From assembly GCA_019916065.1 (NCBI GenBank), contig CM034240.1, positions 18,399,894 through 18,463,893 of the forward strand: 64,000 nt of DNA, given 5' to 3'. The notes below the pieces were generated by a model. That model was not told the origin of the DNA, searched no databases, and worked only from the letters and a program-made list of their open reading frames with translations. This DNA is from Vitellaria paradoxa (Eukaryota > Streptophyta > Magnoliopsida > Ericales > Sapotaceae). This document shows, piece after piece, positions 40,001 to 49,086 of the stretch. How positions within the stretch are numbered: position 1 is the stretch's first letter; each line of letters begins with the position of its first letter. Position numbers and translations under genes: made by a program.

Positions 40001-41468
40001 CCAACATAAAAACTTAAAATATATATATAGATGAACAAACCTCTGCAAAACCATCAGGAGAAGGATGCCGAACATGACGGTGATACCTTCCTCCAAAGAC
40101 ATCGAATCGGGAGTGTGTCATTCCGAAGGAATGATCAGAATCCATAAAAGAGATGGGTTCAGGGTTCATTGTTCTCCTAGTAGAACATGGACGCTGCCAA
40201 CACAATAGAAGTAAACAACTTTCAGCATGTGCGTGTAATTATCAACATAGAAGACTTATAATCTCAAATTTTTCCCATTAACTCAAAAACATATTTTTCA
40301 GAAACAAACAAGATGCCTCAAGACATGAAGCATGAAATACTGCAAATATTACTAAACCAGAAAGATACACAAAGTAATCAAGAAAAAGGCTAAATTAACA
40401 TGTGCACTAACGAAGTATAAAGGTACCAAAATATGTATATCTGAAACAAATCAGTTCATTAACAACAGGCAAGGGAATAGGGAGAAAAATGTGTGTGGAT
40501 ATAAATCCATCTATGATTTAACTGACTTGATCAGATCACAGCCCAACTTCCGTACATGTTTATACATTTCACACCAAAAAATTAAGTACCAGTTAAAAGC
40601 AAAGTCTCTTAAGTAAATTATCCCAAGTGGGCAACCCCCCAAAAAATAAATAATACTAATAATAATAATCTTGATCCTATCACATGATCAACAATTCCAC
40701 CCATTAAATAGCGAACGAAGATCAGCTATCAAAAGAGCAAAATATACACATAAATATGAAGATTTTTCCCAAATGGTAAAACCCACCAAGCACACGGTAT
40801 AGGAGAGAAAAGTGTGTGTATATGTAGAGAGAGAGAGAGAGAGAGAGAGAGATACAATGCTGAAACGAATAATACCATACCTCCCTCTGATTCATCTTGT
40901 CAACATCAACTTTAACTCTTCCTGTGACAGGCCTTCTTGACACAACACAATCAACAGAGGCAGCATCGGTGGTGAAACCAATCCCAGGACCACACCAAAC
41001 GTCCGAAGGAGCAACCAAAGAGGACGATGCCGATGATGATGTGTTGGTATTTGGCATGGCCACTGCTTGATGGGATTGAGGGGTTGTTTTGTTCTTCCTC
41101 TGCTTCTTCTTCCTCACCTTCTTGGCTTCCCAATTGGCGGATGTCCGAATCGCCGCTGGCACTGAGACCTGCGAGGAGGCGGCGCATCCGAGGCCCCTAA
41201 ATGAACCAGAAGTGAAATTCTTCTTCTTGGGTGTAGTAGAGTTGGCTGCGGAGGAGGAAGAGGAGGAGGAGGAGGAGGTCGTGATGTTGGGATTGTCGTT
41301 GGTGAAAGTGGAGAGAAGAGAGGAAATGGTGGATTTAGAGCGAGTGGATTGGATGATAGAAGGGATTTGTGGAGAGTTGGGATCTGGGTCTGACATGGGT
41401 TGGTTTCTGGGCCTTCTGTATCGAACGTGCTCAGCTATTGTTGACTTGTCTTCAAAAACTACAGGCAT
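34094..41468 (-). CDS. RING-H2 E3 ubiquitin ligase (MBR/HIP1-like), five coding exons
   Basis: Exons in transcript order: 41468-40881, 40193-40041, 34879-34781, 34475-34326, 34222-34094. Each is a whole number of codons, all junctions are phase 0, and they give 372 residues plus a stop. The C-terminal RING-H2 finger is complete: Cys326, Cys329, Cys344, His346, His349, Cys352, Cys363 and Cys366 (CSIC...CGHFYHIHC...CPIC). The preceding block ELLELGDRIGHVNTGL (from residue 281) and the LRKTNLLDNLF stretch are typical of plant E3 ligases of the MBR1/MBR2/HIP1 group. The N-terminal half is low-complexity, with poly-Ser (residues about 66-75), a basic KKVRKKKQRKNK patch and the start MPVVFEDKSTIAEHVRYRR. 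By family it should transfer ubiquitin from an E2 to an unknown substrate, probably in nucleus or cytosol. The 5.2 kb second intron holds MITEs and repeats. No break is seen. Which paralogue this is cannot be settled here. Confidence 0.9.
35759..35788. repeat. (CA)n-(CG)n alternating purine-pyrimidine tract
   Basis: ACACACACACACGCGCGCGCGCG-type sequence of about 30 bp runs without a break in the alternation. It is located in the second coding intron of the RING gene. Confidence 0.85.
38032..38169. repeat. Tandem duplication of about 68 bp
   Basis: Two adjacent copies share 'aatatcctcc(t)ggaattga', 'catttaaaaagaaattg' and 'attttcgttgccttgagcatct' with few differences. They lie in the second coding intron of the RING gene. 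Confidence 0.8.
38519..38552. repeat. (TTGAG)n microsatellite
   Basis: About six TTGAG/TTGAA units lie in the RING gene intron. The array is the same repeat type as at 11841-11867. Confidence 0.7.
39168..39475. mobile_element. Two family T2 MITEs in inverted orientation, head to head
   Basis: The left copy runs from 'ggctctgtttgaactgac' to 'cactctaaacacaccct'. The right copy runs from 'agggtgtgtttagagtgac' to 'acaaaccaaacggagcct'. They meet at a perfect 24 bp inverted repeat (39303-39326 and 39331-39354) separated only by AGTA. TTA/TAA-like triplets flank the units. The pair sits in the second coding intron of the RING gene and would be transcribed as one long hairpin. Confidence 0.75.
39640..39965. 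mobile_element. MITE, family T3, in the RING gene intron
   Basis: The segment starts 'tgtcatttgatttgtttttg', ends 'aaagtaaaccaaatattacc', and is internally A/T-rich with fold-back potential. It shares its layout with the copies at 31590 and 53233. The edges are approximate. Confidence 0.5.
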
Positions 41469-41472
41469 GATT

Positions 41473-41733
41473 CTACAGGGGGGGAGAGAAAGAGAGAGAG
41501 AGAGATTGCTGATGCAATCGGAAGGAAGGAATAATTGGCTAGAAAATATATGATTTACAAAGAGAGAGGGGGACCTTGGATGGAATTGGGAGCAATGAAT
41601 TGTGTAATGGAGATCAAGGAGGCAGAGAGTACGTATGAGAGGTAATGGAACGAAAGGAATTATAGATTAGAAGTGAATTGTAGAGAGAGAGAGAGAGAGA
41701 GAGAGCAAGCTTCCCTCTTCCTTTGAATCTTAC
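41473..41733 (-). other. Probable 5'-UTR intron of the RING ligase gene
   Basis: On the - strand the start codon is preceded, 4 nt away, by a long CT tract and CCCTGTAG|AATC, a strong acceptor. A matching donor, AGAA|GTAAGATT, lies at 41733. This suggests a short leader exon upstream of 41733 and a GA/CT-rich intron of about 260 bp. The donor choice is inferred. Confidence 0.5.
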
Positions 41734-42328
41734 TTCTATGCGCAGAAAGGGACGATGGGGATGAGGGAGAGAGCGCTCCTTGTTTCTTCCTTCAGTCAGT
41801 CTGTGTTGGTTGGGGCCATGGAGGGGGAGGGGGGGGGGGCGCTCCCTTTTGTCTTCTTGTGGGGTTCACTTTGTACTAACACCACACCTTTCTTTCTTTA
41901 GATTTTTTTTTTTCCGAAGTTTAATTTTGATATCTAATGGTTTTGCACAAGTATTTTGACGGTTAGCTACCAAAAAAAAATTAAAACAAAATAATTACCA
42001 AAAACAAAGTATCTTGACGGAGCATGATACCTCATTATTTTATAATTTAAAAAAATTAAGAATAAATTACGCTTACCCTTTTAAATATTAAACATTATTT
42101 AGAGATCTTTCCTAATTATTTGAACCTCATACTTATTTATCCCAGTCCTGAATGTTTTAAACACTCACCCTCTTCTATTAATTTAGACTGTTAAATTTTA
42201 ATAAAATCAATTAAATTTTTTTACATAAAGACAAATATACTCTCATTGAAATACAAAACAAAACCAAGACCAAAAAAAAAATCTCTCTAAAATATCTAAA
42301 TGTTGCTAGGTCTCCTCTGTCAAGACCT

Positions 42329-42538
42329 CTATCCGCGAAGGCCTAAGCAATGCCTTGGATTCCAACGATAGAGCACTTGGTCGGCGACTTGAGTGGTCGT
42401 GAACTCTGCGATTCCAGCACCATAGAAAGACCAGGACGTTAACACACCAGGATCAAACAACGATGTTGATGGGAGCTTCTTGTAGTCTTTATCACCACCC
42501 TGGGCCACCGTGTCGATCGGCTGCCTCTCGATAAAGCC
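42329..42538 (-). pseudogene. Captured fragment of a PIP aquaporin gene (N-terminal exon)
   Basis: Translation on the - strand gives [17 protein letters not shown] then [12 protein letters not shown]. This is the hallmark N-terminus of plant plasma-membrane aquaporins (KDY..PPPAPLFD..EL..WSFYRA.IAEF), where the first transmembrane helix begins. The match covers about 42401-42538. Downstream the sequence ([13 protein letters not shown]...) no longer matches the aquaporin helix and reaches a stop at 42329. Altered residues (for example PPPAP to LPSTS) suggest long decay. It lies inside the Pack-MULE. Confidence 0.65.
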
Positions 42539-42912
42539 TCACAACCTCTTCATTTCCCTCCATTTCTCTCCTTCTCTCTCTCTCTCTAAACACAGCAACA
42601 ATGTCACACTCTGGATCTCATGACTCCATGAGTGAGTGAATATCATACATATCATGCACTAAGTAACCAACCCCTAATCAGAGCAATAAGATAACCCTGG
42701 AGCAACATCCACACAAGATAACGACATAACATAATACAAACTAAGTCTTGACTATTGCCAGGCCATCGTGCTCCAACATATCTCATAATAATAACAATAC
42801 ACAAAATAGGCCTTATGTCCTTTACAACCCAATTAAATAATTGTCTAAATTAAAATAATATTACAGTACCAAATAAAAATTTTAACTTAAATAAATGAAA
42901 AATGCAATGTCG

Positions 42913-43365
42913 TAGGGGTGGAAACGAGCCGAGTCAAGCCGAGCTTTAACATGCTCGAGCTCGGCTCAAGCTTTTTATACTGAGCTTGAGCTCGAGCTCG
43001 AGCTCGATTCGAGCTTTTATATAGGCTCAAGCTCGGCTTGATAAAGAAGAAATTAGGCTCGGTTAGGTTCGCAAACAGCTCGATTAAACAAAAACGACGT
43101 CGTTTTGATTTAAAATATAATATATTTAAAAAATATAATAAAAATATTATTAAAAATATAAAAATATGATTAAAAATATATATATTATTCTAATCGAGCC
43201 TGCTCGCGAGCTTTCGAGCCGAGCTTGTCTAGGCTCGAGCTTGAGCTTGAGCTCGAATCCAAAACGAGCCAAAAACTAAGCTCGGTTCGAGATCGTTTAA
43301 CTCACGAATCGAGCTCGAGCCGAGCTTGAGTAGCTCGCGAACGGCTCAGTTCATTTCCACCCTTA
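42913..43365. mobile_element. hAT-like MITE with AGCTCGAG-rich arms, nested in the LTR
   Basis: This 453 bp element starts TAGGGGTGGAAACGAGCCGAG and ends GGCTCAGTTCATTTCCACCCTTA, inverted repeats. The right flank is AATGTCAG and the left flank AATGTCG, an 8 bp hAT-type duplication with one base lost. The arms are arrays of GAGCTCGAGC, and the core is AT-rich and contains the 16 bp palindrome AAAACGACGTCGTTTT at 43091-43106. Confidence 0.8.
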
Positions 43366-44026
43366 AATGTCAGCATCAGCTCATGCACTTTTAATCCCAC
43401 CAATGCCCACGTAATTCTTAGGATTTACTCTTGTAATAGAATCTACAGGGACGTGATCACTAGTCCACTTGTACTAACGAAATATCATAAAAGCATATAT
43501 AATATGTAAGGTAATAATGTAAAACGATATTAACATTTATAATTCAACATAACTCAACCTAATCATACAATACCATATAACAAATTCCAAGCCCTTATCC
43601 ATATAAGCATCATAATTTCATTATCAAAATAAACTTTTTATAATCACATGTCATTAATCCCATCTCTTTATTCAACTATCATTTACTTATGCACTCTTTT
43701 TTTAATCATCCTTATTTATATCCCAATTCCATTTTATTTATTAGGGTAGGCACAATTAAATTTGTTGTTAAAGGTCACGATTAGCCTTAATATATGTCAT
43801 CGTTAAAGGCCACAATGAGCCGCATCACATGTCATATTGTAGGCTACTAACCCACTGGTATGAACACTAATCCTTGCGCAGATTTCAGGTCTTTCAATCC
43901 TAAGGTAATCCATGCACCCTTCTTATTTTCTCATGCTCACCAACCCATGTCTCAATAACATTTTTAATTCCTCTTATTTACTTATCCATCTCATTAACAT
44001 GATTATGCTCATATTACCATCTAATT

Positions 44027-44140
44027 CAACCATGTAACAATTAACATTATTGTCTCATTCACCATGTAACAATTAACATTATTCTCTCATTCAATCATGT
44101 AACAATTAACATTATTATCTCATTCAATTAGACCACAAAT
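44027..44140. repeat. Three tandem copies of a unit of about 38 bp in the LTR
   Basis: The phrase 'catgtaacaattaacattatt(g/c/a)tctcattca' is repeated three times head to tail within the nested LTR. Confidence 0.8.
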
Positions 44141-45720
44141 AAGATCATCATAATATCCCACATAATAATCTCAATTTTGATTTAACATGCTATCACTTGA
44201 TTATAACATTTTCTAATTTTATTAACATATCTTCAACTCTTTTTAACTCAAACATCACATAATTCATATTTACAAGTTTAATACAACACAATGAGAAGTA
44301 TATATATCAAAATTAAGAAGCTCCAAACTAAGAGATATTTCAAACAAATTCTAGTTAGAGGTTCTGGAGCACCCATGGCACCCCCATAGGGGACCTAGGC
44401 ACCCGCATTAAGGGTCGAGGCACCTTGTGCACCACTGGGGGTGCCCCTTTGAGTGTAAGTTCAGAAATTTGCAAGTTTTTTCATGTTCTATCCTCAAAAC
44501 TTGTTCTATAACTAATTCTTTACATTTATAAACCTCACTTGAGTAAATTAGCAAGTTTACAGCCTCATATGTTCAATAAAAGGGTAACTTAATTAAAAAA
44601 AAACCTACATTTGAAATTTTTGGAGGGGTCCAGGCACTCCCTTGAGGGACTCGAGCGCCCTCACCACCTAACTAGGTTCGAATAAAGTAACCCAGGCGCC
44701 CCTGTAAGAACCCGGCGTGCCCCATGACGTCTAGTGACTTACTCTGTTTTGGTTTGAACTGAAACTCAAGGTTTTGTGTCCCAAACTTAGCCAAATCTAA
44801 TGTATAACCCAAAAATCTTGTTTCTAAGTGATGTTTAGGCTCTAAAAGACTTCAATGATTCAATCAAAACAAGTTTTAATTCATTCATTCTATCAAAATA
44901 TAAATTTTGGTTTCAACCTATACATACATATGTACACCTATATCATACCCCTGATTCATATTCTCATGCATTCAAATTCTTAAATAATCATCGTAACAAC
45001 ATTTCCTAACTCATTACATCTCATGTATGCTAAAAAGAGGTTAGAAATCCCTACCTCAAGCTTGAACAAGTTAAAGCAAGTGGATGGTAAACCCCCGGTT
45101 CTTGGTTCCCAACTTAGAATTTCTCAATCTTCTCACCTATTGATTCAAACAACTAACAAATCATATTGAAAGGTTCATTGAGAGTTTAATTGCATTTTTG
45201 CAAGACTAATTTGTATTTGGTTAGAATAGGAAGAACTTACCAACATAAACTTCTCTTGGTTTCTTCTTGACTCCTCTTCCTCTCCCAATTTCCTTCTCCC
45301 AACACCAAAACTCTTTCTCTCTCCTCTCTCATACATATATATATCATGCTTGGCTTGGTTTCCAAGCTTTCTACAGGGCCCTAAGCCTCCCTTGTATCCC
45401 CTATTCTGGCCATAAACAGCCACTAGCACAACCTTTGCCAAACCAGCTTGAGACACATCAGTCTATCAATCTATCACTCAGGATGGATGCCCCCTTGGGC
45501 ATCCCGAGCACCCCCATGAGGTCCCCAGGTGCCTGTCCCTCTACTTGGGATGCCCCTTGAATACCCTCAAGTCAAAATGTAAATTTTTAAGTTAATTGGC
45601 CTATTACTTCCAAAATTCACAATCCTAAGTCATTCCTAATGACTAATATTACTTAAATAATATATTATCATGAACAAAAAGTCTCTTTGTGATGGGCTTG
45701 GGAAGCTCATGAGTTAATGG

Positions 45721-46310
45721 GTGGCCTCAGCCTCAAGCGCTTCTGTCTCTAAGGCTGCATCGAAGGAAACATTAGTGAAATTCGTGCCCAATGCGAGAAG
45801 GTCCTTAAAAAGTGTAACCAAAGCCCTTAAGTTGTCAATTTCAGCAAAGATTCTGCTGCGAAAAGGAGTGATTCGAGCCTATCACCACCTCCTACTCCGA
45901 TCACAAGAAAGATGAGTCGATTTGTTGGCTTAGTTGACGAGGAAGAAGACGATGACGAGGAGGTGGTTGATCAAGATCTGAGGTAAACAAAGGAGGAAAA
46001 ATGATAATAAATGGGTTAAGAAGAAGAAAAAAGTAAAGTGGCTTTCGAGGAAGCTTGGGGATTATTTTGATCATGTGGCTGCAGAGACTGAGTTAAAAAA
46101 AGCAGAAGAAGTCCATTAAAGAATTCAAATGATGGTGGTACTAATTCAGTTGAGGATATAAGTAGATCGAACTCGAATGAAAAACAATTGAAAGGTAGCG
46201 AGAAACTAAAAGGCTTTTAGAAAATGGAACTACTTCTTCATCTCCTGCTACTGGGAATGGGACGAGGACTTCCCCAAGGTTGCCTAAGCGTAAATTAAAC
46301 TAGACATGTT
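45721..46310 (+). pseudogene. Second captured, intronless gene fragment in the Pack-MULE, identity unknown
   Basis: Protein-like sequence shifts between frames: ASASSASVSKAASKETLVKF (45724-45783), then SPPPTPITRKMSRFVGLVDE with an acidic EEEDDDEE run (45880-45965), then KKKKVKWLSRKLGDYFDHVA (46022 onward), and finally NGTRTSPRLPKRKLN ending at a stop near 46302. Stops and single-base frame changes interrupt it. The biased Ser, Lys and acidic composition suggests a nuclear protein, but I do not recognise the family. No introns or poly(A) are visible. It lies between the nested LTR and the right terminal repeat of the MULE. Confidence 0.5.
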
Positions 46311-47193
46311 TGATGAATTGCCTATGTTGGTATTATCCAAGGACAACTATATGCTTAGACTCTTTTATTTTGGTGCTTAACATGCTTGTAGTTTCAATGT
46401 ACATTTTGCATCATTCTTAATAGTTTAGTGCACAATTAATGTTAGAATTTATGCTTAAATCTACTATTAGTTGATGCTTTAAGCTCAATTTGCTTCAAGT
46501 TTTTTATCAGGGTTTAATGACATGCATAGTAAATCGAATTTGGTTTAATCACAATAAAAGCCGAGAGAATTTTTCTTTTTTTTTTTGGTGATTTTAGGTT
46601 TGTTTTGGATTTCGTACATGGGTATATTTGTCCTTATAATAAATTTTTTTGTTAACTTGATTGACAATGGACTGAGCTAACGGAAAAAGGTAAATGTTCT
46701 AAACATTAGGACCTAAGGGAGGTAGGTGTAAGGTTCAAATGATTGGGAAAGACCCCTAAATTACGTCTAATGTTTAGGAGAGATACGTGTAATTTATCCA
46801 AAAATTAATAATGACAATTAGGATAAGTTACATTCTATCTCCTTTAAACATTTATTAACGTCTTGCTAGGATTTTACCCAAAAGTGATTATAATAGCTAT
46901 GAAGTGATAATATACCAACTTTTGCCCTTTTGTTATATGTACAATAACAAAATTAACCTTTAATAAAACAAACAACTTAGGGTTCGATTGATAAAACTGT
47001 TAGTTTTTAGTTTTTGTATTCAATTTATAGTTTTTATTTTCAATTTTCATTTTTATTGAAGAAAAAAAAAAGAATAATTACCTTTATAATCCTGTACTCA
47101 GTGTCAAAAACACTTACACCCCTTACCTTATTATTATACACTAATAACCCTTGTATTCATGAGTAAAGTGAAATAGTAGACGGTGTCACATTA

Positions 47194-47303
47194 AGGGTGC
47201 GTTTGTTGAAATGAAAAACTCTAAAAATCTCTATAACTTATTCACTTTTTATTTCAATTACGAACTCACAAATTATCTCAAACTATCTCACTCCAAATGC
47301 CCC
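47194..47303 (-). mobile_element. Short MITE, family T2, abutting the MULE terminal repeat
   Basis: The element begins 'agggtgcgtttgttgaaatg' after TTA and ends 'ctcactccaaatgcccc' before TTG. Between these are the T2 motifs 'cttattcactttttattt' and 'acgaactcacaaattatctca'. Confidence 0.6.
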
Positions 47304-47330
47304 TTGAGTAGTAGAAAAATAAAATTACCC

Positions 47331-47374
47331 TCTTCTTCTTCTTCTTCTTCTTCTTCTTCTTCTTCTTCTTCTTC
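47331..47374. repeat. (CTT)n trinucleotide microsatellite
   Basis: About fourteen CTT units form a continuous tract, giving poly-Ser or poly-Arg when conceptually translated. Such translations are artefacts. Confidence 0.9.
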
Positions 47375-48995
47375 TCTCTTCTATGTTCATCCACTTTTCT
47401 CTCTCCACACAATCTTCACTATTATTAAAAGTTTCAAATTCAAATTCCAAGCATATAATTATAAACCCAAGAAATCTTTTTAAAATTTCAAGTATATAAT
47501 AACAAACCCAGAAAAATAATTTTATCAAATTTAAAATTTTTCTCAAATGATATATAAGAAACAAAATATATGTAAAATCCATAATATATATATATATATA
47601 TAACAAATTAGAACCAAATTAAAGAATAAGATAAATTGGAGCCTCATTGATTGAAAAGTCCTCTAATCTTGTTGCTAAATTCCAATTTCAGGCGAAGCAA
47701 AAAAATTCAATCCTTACGATTCCCATCAACCTCTTGCTATTGAAATAATGCCCATTGATCAAAAGAAAGAGAGAGATAGAGAGAGAGAATTAGATAGATG
47801 CAAATGAAAAAATGAGACTTTAAGCAATTTTAGTGAAGATTTAATCAGACCTAGTCCATATTTCTTAAGAAATTAAAATTTTTTCTATATATATGTACTT
47901 ACATAAATATATACTAGCATTGACCTGTTTGATGCACGGAGTGGTATAATAATTTTTTATCGACAAAAATAAATTCTTAAATATATTATAAAATATTTTA
48001 ATAAAATTGTATAATTTGAGATTATATTTATTGAATTATTTTTTATATGAATATTTCTTTATTTGTGTCAATTTTAATAAATAGATAAAGCTAACTAAAA
48101 TTAGGATTCTATATGAGAATAAAAATTTTATGTTTTATCAAATCTTGATCAGACCAAATTTTAAAAATCAAACTTGACTCTAAAATATATATTTAATCTC
48201 AAACATACTTATAGACCTGTTCTTTTTTTTTTTTTTTTGGGAAAACGTTTGTCAATTTTAATATATGTTTTAATTTTTTAATTATTGACTTGTATTGCAA
48301 AATTAACTTGAATTAAGAATATTATTATTTTTAAATATATTAAAATAATTTTTCTATCAATTTTATAAAAATAAATCAAACTAAAAAATATTACTTTTAT
48401 TAATCATACATAACTGAAATACAGAGTATTATTAATAAATTACTTAAAAAAAGTAAAGAGTTGTTGTTATAAGAAAAATAACATAATTATTATTTAAGCA
48501 TTTTTATTTATGTTTTTTAATTTAATTGTATTTTTTTGTTTGTGCTTTTTATTAATTAATAAAGTATTTGAAATATGTAAATTTTACAATTATATTAAAT
48601 TTATATGCAAGTGGGTCTCTTTTTGGAACCCATTAGTTTATTCACATCTATTAAAATCATTTGCCACAACTCTAGTAGTTTTATAGGGAAAATAAAAATT
48701 AAAGTTGTAGTGTCTAAATAATATGGGATAAAGAAACAAATGTTTTGTGAATGAGAAAAAAAGAGAAGAGAAGAAGAGGGAGTGGAATAATTTCAAAAAT
48801 AATTCATAAATCTATTTTAAAAAAAAAAAAGAAAAAATGGAATGGAGATCAAATAATAGAGATCGAATAGGCATGCCACATAGAATTGGAGTGAAGGAGA
48901 TGAGGAGAGAGAAAATGCATTATTTTAGTATTATAGATAGATGTATGTATGTAACCCTTGTGCTTGAAAACCCTAACCTTGGGTTGTGATGATTC

Positions 48996-49049
48996 TGTGA
49001 TGATCTAAAAAAAAATTCTAATTCTTAAATTGTAAATTTTGTAATTTCT

Positions 49050-49086
<37 letters not shown>

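Larger units (their letters stand above)
42602..45676 (-). mobile_element. Solo LTR (reverse orientation) nested in the Pack-MULE
   Basis: The segment starts TGTCACACTCTGG, the reverse complement of a ...GTGACA LTR 3' end. On the - strand it has a TATA box (gatatatatatgtatgag, near 45340) followed by a purine-rich leader (45330-45230), as in the LTR at 48996-50831. A block at 43850-43920 ('taggctactaacccactgg...cctt gcgcagatttcaggtctttcaatcc' type) is shared with the LTR at 54801-55765. The 5-mer AACAA occurs beside both ends (42597-42601, 45673-45677), but the right end is 2 nt off the canonical TG/CA, so this edge is uncertain (45670-45676). There is no coding inside; a hAT MITE sits at 42913-43365. 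Confidence 0.6.
42060..46799. mobile_element. Chimeric Pack-MULE (Mutator-like) carrying two gene fragments, split by later insertions
   Basis: The two ends are inverted repeats of about 225-240 bp (42060-42285 and about 46560-46799). Read inward they share 'ataaattac', 'ctttcc(t/c)aat(t/c)atttgaacct', 'gacaaatatac' and 'aaatccaaaacaaa'-like blocks in the same order. The flanks carry the same 9 bp AAAAATTAA (42051-42059 and 46800-46808), the expected Mutator target size. Between the repeats there is no transposase. Instead there is a fragment of a PIP aquaporin gene (- strand, 42401-42538) and a second degenerate coding fragment (+ strand, 45721-46310). A solo LTR (42602-45676) was inserted later. 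Without it the element would be about 1.7 kb. Confidence 0.8.

Noticed and set aside
40951..41553. Frames overlapping the first RING exon on either strand (40951-41187 on the - strand and 41089-41553 on the + strand)
   Set aside because: They are alternative readings of the same exon with low-complexity Glu or Ser runs; only the MPVVFEDK frame joins the downstream exons in phase.
47211..47606. Poly-Ser and poly-Arg frames on the two strands
   Set aside because: They are created by the (CTT)n microsatellite and MITE DNA.
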